Source: Chaetomium olivaceum (taxonomy: Eukaryota; Ascomycota; Sordariomycetes; Sordariales; Chaetomiaceae). Taken from it: DNA of 64,000 bases. Both the position numbers and the translations under genes were made by a program. The stretch spans positions 124,001 to 188,000 of the forward strand of contig JAYWVB010000027.1 in the NCBI GenBank assembly GCA_039881045.1, read 5' to 3'. This document shows, in pieces, positions 20,785-30,067 of this stretch. Position 1 is the stretch's first letter. The number at the start of each line of letters is the position of its first letter. The notes beneath the pieces are model-generated. The model saw only the letters and a program-made list of their open reading frames with translations, was not told the DNA's origin and did not search any database.

Positions 20785-23079
20785 CTAAACCTCGGGGACT
20801 TGGGTGAGAGGCGACGAAAACTCCGTCGGCATCTGGCCCATAATCTGATCCTCCGCCGAATCCGGCTTCCGAGCAACGGGGCGGGCGAGCCATTCCGGGG
20901 GCTCATCAGAATCCGATGACGAAGGTTGTTGTTGACCGTCCGCCTCATCTAACCCACCCACCGCCGTGGGTATCCCGGGCAATGGAAGACTATTGTCGAA
21001 CGGCATCGGAGGGTTCGAATCTACCAAGATTTCCTCACGCTCCCGCACCGCGTTTGGGTTGGGTACGGCACGCCATGGTGCTGGGTCCACAAGCGGCATG
21101 TCCGGCATCTTGGTATCCTCCGAGACTCGCTCCGCAGCGACAGGTCCGTTGGCGTCCGACACCAGGATCGAGTTGGGGTCGACGCGATCGTAAAACAGCA
21201 TGAACACGCCGCCCTGGGAGAGAACAGTCCGCTCATCTACCGGGGCCGCGTGCTCGTCACTCAGCCTCCACCACTGGGATTGTGGCTCGTCTTGGCTGGA
21301 CCACGATCCATCTGCCTCGCTCGCGCTGTGTTCGGCATCTCCTGGCTCCGTCTCGTCGTCTAGGTCCATGAGATCGGCCGCCAGACTCTTCCCGGACGTA
21401 GACCCGGCTGGCTTCTCCGCTCCTTCACTCTCGCTCATGGCCGGGGGCGAAGAAAGGGGATGTTTTCGGTAGCAGACGTAGTGGCCGTTCTCGTGATGCC
21501 CCTGGTGCGTAACTACCGCGCGCAGTTCGTAGATCGGGCCCGTAATCCTACTCGGCTCTCGGTCTCCGGCTACCATGGATCTCCTAGGGTCCAGCGTCCA
21601 CTGCTCAGCATCCCGAACGGGGGCCGCGCCTTCTTTCGAGGACATCTGGCCATCCGTACTGCCCAAACACCAAGGTCCTAAGTCCAGCAGCAAAGGGAAG
21701 CGGACAGCAGCCGAGTTCTTGTACATGAAGCCCGTCTCTTCATCGAAGCCAGACCGGTTGACGTGAAAGACCAAGCTCGGCGGCGGTCGCGCAAGCACAA
21801 CCTGCTTTGTTTTTGTCGAGCTGGCCCTCATCTTCGGCGTGATTTTGCATTTCCCCGCCAAAGTCTCCTCGTCAAACATTTCTTCTTCCAGGGCTTCTTC
21901 CAGAACTTGCAGCCTCTGTTGAAACTCGGGGACGGTTCCCGTACGCTCGGCAAGCGTCTTGAGCACATCTCGGGCCATCATCAGGGAACATTTGACGCAC
22001 TCGACGCCCGCGATCGACTCGACTTTGGTGTAATGATCGAGCCGCTCGTAAAGATCGTGTTCGGCGAGGTTTCCGAGCGTCAACGTCAGACAGTTGAACG
22101 GGATCATACTCAGTCCTTCGCAGTAACCACAATTGACGCAGGCCACGCGCTGTGCCATCATCCCTTCGAGCGGGTTCCGAGCGAGGCGAGGAGCTTCTAG
22201 TGCAGACTTGGGGTGGCTATGCAAGCTTTGGTATCCACTGTCATCGCTATGTTGGCTGGCAGAGGAGTCGTAGACGATGCGGTCTGAATCAAGGCCGGGG
22301 GGGTCTTTGAGAGCACGGGCAGCCTTCGCAATCTCATTGTCGATTTGGTCCAGGAGCTTCGAGTAGTACTCCTGTGCGTCTTGTTGCTGCCACGTGCTCA
22401 TGTTCGTTAACGCCTTTGGCGTCCAGAGTGTCCTGCCATTGCTCGAGGGGTCGGTGAGCTCGGAAATCAGCTCGCGTAGCGTGTCGACAGTTCGGGTAGG
22501 GGAGCGATCGAGCCTCCGCTCGAGAGAGACTGCAGACAGATAGGCCGGAAGAGGCGTGAGCGATGCCAGCCCCTGTAGGATGCTGTTCTGGTAACAGGAA
22601 TTGTTGTAATTTCCCAAACCAGCCGGCTGGTCGCTCGCGGCGCTCATCCCCAGAGAAGCGCCGGTAAGACCGCTCAGGCCTTTGCGTCCGGCCTGCGCGA
22701 CAGAGCCAATAATTCCGCCCCCATTGTCGATTCCCAGAATCCTTCTCAGGGCATCGCTTTTGGCGGCACGTGTTGGTGGCTGCGGTTTGAGCATGTGTGT
22801 CGGAAACAGCGGTGGGTTCATAAAACGGTCAATGGCGAAGATAACGCGTGCCGGAATAACAGTAACCGCGCCGTCACATAGGCGCTGGAGAAGTGAAGAA
22901 AGTCGGCGATGTTGGTGGGCCGCCTGGTACACTATGGTGGCGACGAGTACGACAATCGAGACGATCACGGTCGGGTCGCTGAGCCGGTCTCGCAATTGCC
23001 CGCCAGCGCTGTGCTGGTACGAATCAGGAAATCCGCGAGTGTCGAACTTGCTGAGAATGCGTCTCGCGTCGGTATTCAT
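20785..23079 (-). CDS. UBP1: Membrane-anchored ubiquitin-specific protease (Ubp1-like, C19)
   Basis: Cysteine deubiquitinase of the USP family. From the Met at 23079 (MNTDARRILSKF) it is one uninterrupted exon of 764 residues; the frame is open further upstream to 23667, but that part reads as untranslated leader. An N-terminal membrane segment (TVIVSIVVLVATIVYQAA) is like that of yeast Ubp1. The catalytic Cys box is GLGNYNNSCYQNSILQGL, followed by WQQQDAQEYYSKLLDQI; a CxxC pair lies in CVNCGYCEGLSM; the His box is HHENGHYVCYRKH, and WWRLSDEHAAPV with GGVFMLFYDRV completes the core. C-terminal 150 residues are acidic, Pro/Ser-rich and probably disordered. Divergent from ALB1. Confidence 0.92.
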   Translation of the reverse strand: MNTDARRILSKFDTRGFPDSYQHSAGGQLRDRLSDPTVIVSIVVLVATIVYQAAHQHRRLSSLLQRLCDGAVTVIPARVIFAIDRFMNPPLFPTHMLKPQPPTRAAKSDALRRILGIDNGGGIIGSVAQAGRKGLSGLTGASLGMSAASDQPAGLGNYNNSCYQNSILQGLASLTPLPAYLSAVSLERRLDRSPTRTVDTLRELISELTDPSSNGRTLWTPKALTNMSTWQQQDAQEYYSKLLDQIDNEIAKAARALKDPPGLDSDRIVYDSSASQHSDDSGYQSLHSHPKSALEAPRLARNPLEGMMAQRVACVNCGYCEGLSMIPFNCLTLTLGNLAEHDLYERLDHYTKVESIAGVECVKCSLMMARDVLKTLAERTGTVPEFQQRLQVLEEALEEEMFDEETLAGKCKITPKMRASSTKTKQVVLARPPPSLVFHVNRSGFDEETGFMYKNSAAVRFPLLLDLGPWCLGSTDGQMSSKEGAAPVRDAEQWTLDPRRSMVAGDREPSRITGPIYELRAVVTHQGHHENGHYVCYRKHPLSSPPAMSESEGAEKPAGSTSGKSLAADLMDLDDETEPGDAEHSASEADGSWSSQDEPQSQWWRLSDEHAAPVDERTVLSQGGVFMLFYDRVDPNSILVSDANGPVAAERVSEDTKMPDMPLVDPAPWRAVPNPNAVREREEILVDSNPPMPFDNSLPLPGIPTAVGGLDEADGQQQPSSSDSDEPPEWLARPVARKPDSAEDQIMGQMPTEFSSPLTQVPEV

Positions 23080-23589
23080 TTCTGTTGGCGAAAAAGAGGG
23101 CGGCGGAGGGCAAGGGAACCCAGGCGAAACCTGGCAAATGGAAATGTGTTTGGTTGGCTCAGGAAGCTGACGGTGTTGAGGACAGCAAGGGATACAGAAA
23201 TGCCATGTCCGATAAGAGAGAGAGTGATCTAACTTAGCCAAAAGAGATGAAAGAAGATCTGTACGATTGATCGAGGAAGCAAATGGGAGGAGAGAGGAAA
23301 AAAGCGAACTCGATGCACATGCGTGCGAGATGGCTTCCTTGAGCTGGGGGAAACACCTTGGCCTTGCCGGCTGACGCACTAATTGGTCGCCTGGAGCTTC
23401 GGTTGTGGGGTCACCTGCATGGGGTCTCGAGGGCGCCTGCCGGAAGGCGGGTCCGGGCCCGGAAGACCCCACCAAAAAAAGAAACAGCAACAAACCCCCC
23501 GCCCAAAAAAATTCCCAGCGATAAGAGGGGTTCTGGAACCACCCCGCGATACCGCGGTTGATAACGAACTCGGCCAGACAAAAATCAAG
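23080..23589. promoter_or_regulatory. divergent promoter region UBP1 / ALB1
   Basis: 510 bp between two start codons on opposite strands. It includes an A-rich and C-rich block near 23470-23515. No motif could be assigned with confidence. Confidence 0.5.
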
Positions 23590-24251
23590 ATGGCCAAAGG
23601 CAGCATCGCCAAGGGCAAGAGAGGTACAAAGTCCCCAAATAAAAACAGCATGAGACTCCCTTCTCATACATAGCTAACTTCCGCTTCTCCCGCTCAGGCC
23701 CCTCAATACACTCGCGCGCAGCGCGGCGGGCGACCTCTCCCGGCATCGACACGGACAAGTCACTCAAGCAAGTCCGCCCTCCTCAAGAATCCATCGACCG
23801 GCGACCGGCAGTCCTCGCAGCCCATCAATTGGGGGGCGTAACCAAGAAGGCCAAATCGGGCCGCAAAGCCGTGCTGAGCACGCGGGCGCGGCGGCGGCAG
23901 GAGCGCAGCATGGACAAGGCCGAGGCGATCATGGACCGCACGACAGTGAAGATACAAAAGAGCAAAGGTCACGCGCGCGTCATCCACGGCCGCCGCAAGA
24001 CGTGGGAGGAGGTTAACCGGGAGGCGTTCGAGATTGAGGAGGAGCAGCGCAAGCTGGGGAAGAAGGCCAAGGCGAAGATGGAGGAGGATGCTGCGGTGGA
24101 GGCATTCTGGGAGGATGATGACGGGGATGCGGAGATGGAGGGTGCTGGTGAGGATGGGGAGCTGGCTGGGGCAGGCGATGCTGCGGAGGCCGTCCCGGCA
24201 CCGGCGGTGGTGGCCGCGCCGGTCGATGTGGCGGAGGAGGAGATTTTATAG
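23590..24251 (+). CDS. ALB1: Ribosome biogenesis factor Alb1
   Basis: Alb1 accompanies Arx1 on pre-60S particles during nuclear export. Exons 23590-23623 and 23698-24251 join in phase over a 74-bp intron ending in a pyrimidine tract and CTCAG, giving 195 residues. The family signature is the basic N-terminus (MAKGSIAKGKRG, then SIHSRAARRATSPG), TDKSLK, and VTKKAKSGRKAVLSTRARRR with ERSMDKAEAIMDR. The middle is KTWEEVNREAFEIEEEQ and the C-terminus is acidic and Ala/Glu-rich. The 11-codon first exon is required, as no other start upstream of the SRAARRATSPG motif is available. Confidence 0.88.
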
Positions 24252-24798
24252 GCTTATGACGTTCACGAATGGTTGATTGGCGGGCGTACCTATCATACGA
24301 GGATTTTGTCGTGCCTTCTGGGCCGTCAAGGGTCAGGCTCGCAGGGGCGCTACCAATACGCTCTAGGTGCTCTCGCCAAAACAGTCAGGAACCTGGTTGG
24401 AAGCAAGAGCGGCTCATCCCAACTCAAGCAGAGCACTACAATATCCAAGCCGGCTTTGAAGGCGAGAGATATTGGAGAGCACAAGAAGATCAAATACGCA
24501 CCGCAAAGGCGTCTCCGGAAGGGACACGGACCACTCCCTATCAAAACACGGTCCAAGACGTTTTGTTCCATACAATCAAGGAAGGAAACTACATCCAACA
24601 AGCGCATCACGCGGGCTACTACGAGCTATTCCTTGCAGAGTCGGCCGCTGGGCAATTTCACAGTACTTGGACCCAACAAAAAAGAAAAGAAATGGATTGG
24701 AACCGAGTGTTGAGATAAAGTCGATCGAAGATGGTGTGCGACGTTGTGCTGTGTCGTGACCCTTATAAGATGCCAGTCGTGAAAATAAATTCCAATAA
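24252..24798. other. 3' region of ALB1, overlapping spurious frames
   Basis: Two overlapping plus-strand frames of about 147-149 codons (24269-24718 and 24273-24713) have no recognisable domain and are mutually out of frame. Most likely 3' UTR and the upstream region of the tRNA gene. Confidence 0.4.
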
Positions 24799-24891
24799 GC
24801 GGGTTTAGCTCAGTTGGGAGAGCGTCAGACTGAAGTTAACTTTGGTAAATTCAATATCTGAAGGTCATGTGTTCGATCCACATAAACCGCA
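24799..24891 (+). tRNA. tRNA-Phe (GAA) with 20-nt intron
   Basis: The 5' half (GCGGGTTTAGCTCAGTTGG, A box) and 3' half (GGTCATGTGTTCGATCC, B box) fold as a standard tRNA. The anticodon GAA is at 24832-24834 in a seven-base loop closed by TCAGA/TCTGA. A 20-nt intron (24836-24855) sits one base 3' of the anticodon, the canonical eukaryotic position. The acceptor stem has one G-A mismatch at its fifth pair. CCA is not encoded. Confidence 0.95.
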
Positions 24892-25246
24892 ACGAAGTGA
24901 TATATTATCTGGTATCGTAGATACTATAGTATGCCTTTTGCTCTTTTACCTTTCCATCCCAAGTCGGGGGTACTTGCATTTACTTTTATTTACTTAACCT
25001 CGGTCTTTTCAGCATTTTACCCCCTCCCCTCATGATCTACTGTCCCGTCTGATTCAATTCCTCTTATGATTTGCTGCTGTCCGCTACGTTAGCAGGATGA
25101 GAATTAAGCTTTCGTCCTTTCATTGTGGTTTTGTTTTTTCCTTAGTACTTTTCTAAATGGAAGTCTCGCGGAGCTCTGGTGCTGTTGTCCTCCCAACATG
25201 AATTTAGGTAAGTGGGAAAGAGGCACTTTGAGCTACATCTATCTAT
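24892..25246. other. A/T-rich intergenic
   Basis: T-rich sequence downstream of the tRNA gene, up to the solo LTR. Contains T runs suitable for polymerase III termination (for example near 24938-24950). No gene seen. Confidence 0.4.
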
Positions 25247-25251
25247 CTGTA

Positions 25252-25690
25252 TGTCACGGATATGCCAACAGGTGGGACCTCGGGACACGGGACGCCCCGA
25301 GGCGGTCGTGGCAAACGAACCAATCAAAGGGAAAGGGAGGTGATCAGTGAGCTCAGTCGCCAAGCACTGACTGAGCACACTAAGCACCAGGACGAGACCA
25401 CCAATCAGAATGCCAACAAGGCAGGAGGTGATCAGTGAGCTCAGTCGACGAGTATAGACTGAGCACACTGAGCACCCAGGAATTAGATAGTATATAGTCA
25501 CTCGTTCTGGAGAGCTCTGGGAGTTCTCCAGTTAGCAATCACAACTACAGTTCGCTACAAGCTCGAGAGCCTACTGTTGAGACAAGTGTTTTTTGTGCAC
25601 CCTTTGGCTGCACCGAACCTAGTACCTTTGCAAGACACCTTCAATCAGACTGAACCCTAACAGGACAAGGTCCAGGAGAGGTTCGTCACA
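25252..25690. mobile_element. Solo LTR of an LTR retrotransposon
   Basis: A 439-bp block beginning TGTCACGG and ending CGTCACA, flanked on both sides by the five bases CTGTA (25247-25251 and 25691-25695). TG..CA ends with a 5-bp target duplication are the signature of an LTR-retroelement insertion. A TATA-like AGTATATAG lies at about 25490, followed by a plausible transcript-start region. No gag or pol lies beside it, so it is a solo LTR left by recombination. Strand cannot be fixed without internal sequence, though the TATA suggests plus. Confidence 0.75.
25336..25476. repeat. Two direct repeats with internal dyads inside the LTR
   Basis: The block starting GGAGGTGATCAGTGAGCTCA occurs at 25336 and again at 25424, an offset of 88 bp. 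In each copy it is followed by an imperfect inverted version (GACTGAGCACACTGAGCACC in the second). Typical of the regulatory U3 part of an LTR. Confidence 0.8.
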
Positions 25691-26054
25691 CTGTATACAA
25701 TATGTCCACGTTGTTGTGGCCTGCTCCACGGCTACTAGCCTTCTATATGGGTAGTAAGTGCGGTAATAGTCGTGTGATTAATTTAGATATTTATCTATGT
25801 TGAGTATCTCAGTGTTGTGTTGTACAAGAATCATATATAGATAAATGCAAGGTCATGTCATGCTCATCCAAGCTACCAACATGTTTGGCTGGATACCAAC
25901 TCGTACGACGGGACTCGGGAATTTTCTAGTTGCATCAACACACGACACTCGCCACTCGCTACTCGGTGTACGCGTAACAAGGCTGATGCATTTGGATATG
26001 GATATTATTGTCAAATGTATATTCCCAAAACTTAAACTTAGGCTGGATTTAGGT

Positions 26055-26828
26055 TTACAAACCAGCTCCTTCTCCCTCCGGTGCAGATCCCGGGGCTCTT
26101 TGATGAACTTGAGTTTGTGTGTATAGATCTAGCTGATGATTGAATTCGCTTTGGTAGGCAAACTCGGTGGTTGGGGATGTGATCCACGCATCAGTGTCGG
26201 AGTAGCCGCAGTGGCCGTAGTGGCCGTGGTCGGTTAAAGCCTCCCACAAACGGCGTCTTTCGTTTTCTAGGCTGCTAAGTTTTGCCTTCAAGTAGCTATT
26301 CTTGATTTGGTGATTCTTGAGGTGGCCTTGTTTGTGCTCCGCCTCCCGCTTCGCTTTTTCCCGGAACTTTCTTTGCGCCACGCGATTCCGTTCCCGTTTC
26401 CGTGCTTGGGACTTTTGCCTGTACACATCCGCCTCGAACGGGTAGCCCGCTGATGTGGGGGATGAGATGCATGCGCCTCCGTTGTTTTTGGTCTGCGAGT
26501 TGATGTTCATGCCCAGGGGATGCTGCTGCTGAAGTCCGGACATCGCTGCGGGGTCATGCTGCGATCCCTCGGCGTCAGTGCGGGAGGTGCCATCATGTAT
26601 CCAGGGGTTGTCGTTAGGGGCGGAGGGATCCATGATGGAAGTGTGGGTGGTGCCGTTGCTTGGTAGGTCAAGGCTCAAAAGCGTCCAATTATCAACCTCC
26701 ATATCGTAAGTGTGCTGCTGAGGTTGAGTGCCCAGCCCCGAGGGAGGAGATGGCGGGATGGCAAAGTTGCCCTTGACATTCTTAGTGGTGGTTTGAAAAG
26801 GGCATGCTGTGATGTTAGAGAAGGTCAA
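26055..26828 (-). CDS. bZIP transcription factor
   Basis: 257-residue single-exon protein. The N-terminal half is Pro/Ser/Asn/Gln-rich (possible activation region). The basic region is RKRERNRVAQRKFREKAKRE at about residues 142-162, followed by a weak zipper (HLKNHQIKNSYLKAKLSSLE, RRRLWEAL). The N-R-x-A-Q-R-K-F-R core is that of fungal bZIP proteins of the Yap/AP-1-like group. Start taken at the first Met (MTFSNITACPF). The gene sits alone between a solo LTR and a DNA transposon in an A/T-richer island, so it may be a lineage-specific regulator; target genes are not inferable. Confidence 0.85.
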   Translation of the reverse strand: MTFSNITACPFQTTTKNVKGNFAIPPSPPSGLGTQPQQHTYDMEVDNWTLLSLDLPSNGTTHTSIMDPSAPNDNPWIHDGTSRTDAEGSQHDPAAMSGLQQQHPLGMNINSQTKNNGGACISSPTSAGYPFEADVYRQKSQARKRERNRVAQRKFREKAKREAEHKQGHLKNHQIKNSYLKAKLSSLENERRRLWEALTDHGHYGHCGYSDTDAWITSPTTEFAYQSEFNHQLDLYTQTQVHQRAPGSAPEGEGAGL

Positions 26829-27577
26829 GGTACATTCTTGAGAAAACTATATGGCACGGGTAACGATGGTTTCTTTCACTCTGGGGGGAGGATGTCCTTT
26901 TTATAGATGAATAGAAAGAGAGCTAACTAGGTAGGTCGGGGTGTTCTGGGCGTTCCACATATTGTCCCAGTAAACACAACCTGATAAACAAATACAGTTG
27001 ATGCTAGTGTTCAGACGACGGACCCCTCTGTCTGACCGGAGCACGCACAGCAGTGCAGCTCTGGACCATCTTGTACACCCTCGAATTGGCTTCATCTTCC
27101 GTGGACTGCGTAGTTAAAGCCTCTACAATACACGTCAGGGCTCAATGGTGACGATCAAACGAGTGTCATATCAGATAGGACTTGGTGATCTACAGACAAT
27201 CCGAAATTTGAGAGTGAACCAAGCGGGAGGCACCACCAGTCCCATACATATTACAATAGTCCCTGGACAACAGAATCATCTGTCCAATTTCTAATTAGGT
27301 ACAGAACGTCCATAGTACATTTTACACTTGGGCAATGAGGATGCAGGATATCTCGCCTCCTAGATATTATTTGCGGCAGCCCATTATTGTATACGTCGGG
27401 TGCTGGTGGTATATGTATATGCAACTACCTACCTACCATATAATTACTCTGTGGCTTTTGACTAGACCGTTCAATGTTGGAGGACTGCGGCCGGGGTTGA
27501 GCAACTCACGCACACACACACACACACAATTTATTCCGCCCGGCGGGCTTAACCCGAAAGGGCAACTATCACGTGTC
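26829..27577. other. A/T-rich intergenic with CA microsatellite
   Basis: Upstream region of the bZIP gene up to the transposon. It holds a (CA)9 microsatellite at 27511-27528 and a TACCTACC run near 27427-27440. No coding region recognised. Confidence 0.5.
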
Positions 27578-27579
27578 TA

Positions 27580-27608
27580 CTAGACGACTGGACCCCACAA
27601 CCGGACAC
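27580..27608 (+). repeat. Left terminal inverted repeat of the pogo-type element
   Basis: 29 bp identical, in reverse complement, to 29781-29809. Confidence 0.95.
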
Positions 27609-28123
27609 TTAGCTCCACACCGACATTTCGGACATCACCAACTTCAACTTTACACAACTCGTCCAATTCTAGGCTAAATTTAACATGGCTACTATCCGCG
27701 AAGAGCTTATTCAATTGGCTATAACGTATATTCAACAGGGTCTTTGTTCCATTGAACAGGAGTGTGCTGTGCTGTCTGCAAAACTGCCAGACCAGCCACC
27801 AAAACACAAACCTACAGATCCGTAGACCTGCTTGATATGGGGACAGAACACAGGCTCGGCTGCATCAATGGGTAAACCGAGAAGTGTCCCCCTCTGATCA
27901 GAGAGAGGCGCATGCGCACATGCGCTGCAGGTTCTCACAGATGCGCGGGCACATTGCGTTCCAAAAGTCGTGATTAAAGTGTCTGATTGCCTGCCTTCTG
28001 ACCAAAAGATTGAGCCGCCTCAGGGCCCCTTATATACAATAAGAACGCGACGCGGAAACGGGAAAACAAACGCTCCCTACCCCTGAATAGGCTAGGAGGA
28101 CCCAGTTCCACCTACACTGGGGC

Positions 28124-29683
28124 ATGCCCCAGTTCACCATACGTTCTGCGGCTGAGAAATACAGCGTTCCCTCTTCCACGCTGTCAGACCGACTCCATGG
28201 CTCACAACCACAAAGACAAGCCAAAACCCACAATCAACGGCTCAGCCCTGTGCAAGAAGAGTATGTGGTCGACTGGTGCCTCAATGAAGAAAAGTCTGGA
28301 AGGGCTCCTAGCCGTAGCCAGGTCGTAGGTTTCGCGCAGGCCATCTTAGCTGAAGGAGGTGATCGTCAGCCCCTGGGTGCCAGATGGATCGACCGCTTCC
28401 TACGCCGCCACAATGCTGTCAAAACTAAGAAATCAGCTTTGTTGGAAAGCTCTCGTACGAAAGGCTCTACACGGGAAGCCTACCAAGCTTTCTATAGGAG
28501 GCTGGAGTTCCACATCCGCGACAAGAATATTATACCCGCGAATATAGCAACGTCGACGAGCATGGCATGCAGGAGATGGAAACCACGGCTGGCACGGTCA
28601 TTGGCAGTTCCCTCACACGTAGAGCTTACACAACTAGCTCTGACACAACGACGTGGGTTACTGTCATTGAGTGTGGCACTGCAGAGGGGGTCCGACTCTC
28701 GCCAACTATAGTCTTTACCGGTGCCTCCCTTCAGGGACAATGGTTCCCTCCCAAAGCCGAGCTAGAGGTAGACTTCCTGGACTGGAAGTTTGACTACAGT
28801 CACAAACTGGAGCAATAGCCAGATTGCCTTGAAGTGGCTGAAAGAGGTGTATCTACCACAAACTCAGCCTCAAGGTGACGAGTGGAGGTTACTCATCCTC
28901 GACGAACATTCTAGCCACACAACCGGTGACTTCATGGCCACAGCTTGGCTAAATAAGGTTCAGCTGGTCTATCTACCTGCTCATACCTCCCACAAGACCC
29001 AGCCTCTCGACCGCAGTGTTTTCTCAGCACTGAAAAGCTATTTCCGGCAAGCTACCAAGGCGCTCGCAAGCTTCACGGCATCAGCTGCTGTAAACAAGCG
29101 ACGGTTCCTCTATTGCTATAGAGATACATCCAAGCTTGGAATGTCAGCTAGGAATATTATCTCTGGGTTCAGAAACACCGGTATTTGGCCCCTAGACCCA
29201 TCCAAAGTGCTGGATGACCCCGAGGCAGTCCTGGAAAGCCAGGCCCTCCCTGTACGGCCGAAAACACCACCCCCTGAGCCTAGGACTGAGTTCTGGACAC
29301 CTCAAAAGAGCCAGGACATCCGTACGCACCAGCAGGGTGTAAGTGAGGGTATGGAAGCTAGTGGACGGCTGACAAGGACTCTGTTGGCCAAGGCAGGCAA
29401 GGCTTTGGATGCTAAGAATGCCGAGATGGTATCTTTGAAGGCCCAGGTCGACCACTTGACGAAGGAATTAGAGTCCCACGAGCCACAGGGCCGTAAGAGG
29501 GTCAAAGAGAATGCCAATGATAAATTTACAAGGATAGAGGATATTATCCAGGCGAAGGAGGATTCGATGAAGTCTCCTAAGAAGAAAAAGAAGAAGACAC
29601 AACAGGACAGTCAAGTAGTCAAGGAAGCCGAAGAAATAATTGTACGTGGCTTAGAGACTATTCGCCAGGTAGAAGAGGAATAG
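28124..29683 (+). pseudogene. pogo/Fot-type transposase, two frameshifts
   Basis: DDE transposase with CENP-B-like DNA-binding domain. First segment (28124 to about 28545): a psq-type helix-turn-helix (TIRSAAEKYSVPSSTLSDRL) and CENP-B/Tc5-type domain (LSPVQEEYVVDWCLNEEKSG, LGARWIDRFLRRH). Second segment (to 28818) has the first catalytic Asp at VDEHGMQEMETTAG. Third segment (28790 to 29683) has the second Asp in LLILDEHSSHTTG and the third in HTSHKTQPLDRSVFSALKSY, then a Lys-rich coiled-coil tail. Frame shifts lie near 28545 (one base short) and near 28800. No in-frame stop was found within the segments, so damage is light and there is no RIP-like pattern. Confidence 0.85.
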
Positions 29684-29780
29684 AATCATCAAGTTTGTAT
29701 GCATATTGCTTAAGAAATGGATGAGGTAGACGCTGTTGAGCCTGGTGGTGATGGTGGCGCCAAGTGTCCGATTGTGGGGT

Positions 29781-29809
29781 GTGTCCGGTTGTGGGGTCCA
29801 GTCGTCTAG
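29781..29809 (-). repeat. Right terminal inverted repeat of the pogo-type element
   Basis: 29 bp, reverse complement of 27580-27608; followed by the TA target site. Confidence 0.95.
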
Positions 29810-30016
29810 TACATATCCAACAATGGATCCTAATCTCCTCAAGCCCGTACAACCTCCTTTTTTCTCACTTATCTCCTTACAATTTTGTCCTTTCTGCTGC
29901 GGGTGCTCGTGGGTTAGTAGTATAAATAGTAAGCTAGCTTGAAGGCCGATCTCCAAGTGTTCAACGTCCTATCTTCAGCGGTTGAAGCGCGCTTACTCGG
30001 TATAGCACGAGATGAA

Positions 30017-30032
30017 GGGGGGGGGGGGGGGG
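30017..30032 (+). repeat. 16-G homopolymer
   Basis: Run of 16 G in the 3' region of the LINE. Confidence 0.95.
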
Positions 30033-30067
30033 AGTCGTTAGTCGGGGTTAAGGATGTCGGGGTTAGT

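Larger units (their letters stand above)
27580..29809 (+). mobile_element. pogo/Fot-type (Tc1-mariner superfamily) DNA transposon
   Basis: 2,230-bp element with exact 29-bp terminal inverted repeats (27580-27608 and 29781-29809, CTAGACGACTGGACCCCACA and onwards) flanked by TA dinucleotides (27578-27579, 29810-29811), the target site of this superfamily. It encodes one transposase (28124-29683, frame-broken). Just inside the right inverted repeat the motif GTCCGATTGTGGGGT at 29765 repeats the core of the terminal sequence. The 5' 500 bp before the transposase includes a short frame from 27685 (MATIREELIQLAITYIQQG), which looks like the true N-terminus separated by about 390 bp, possibly by an intron or insertion. 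Confidence 0.9.

Noticed and set aside
23080..23667. Upstream extension of the UBP1-like frame
   Set aside because: Open but low in conserved character; the Met at 23079 precedes the membrane segment typical of Ubp1.
24269..24718. Two overlapping plus-strand frames after ALB1
   Set aside because: No homology recognised, no conserved motif, and they overlap in different frames; most likely 3' UTR.
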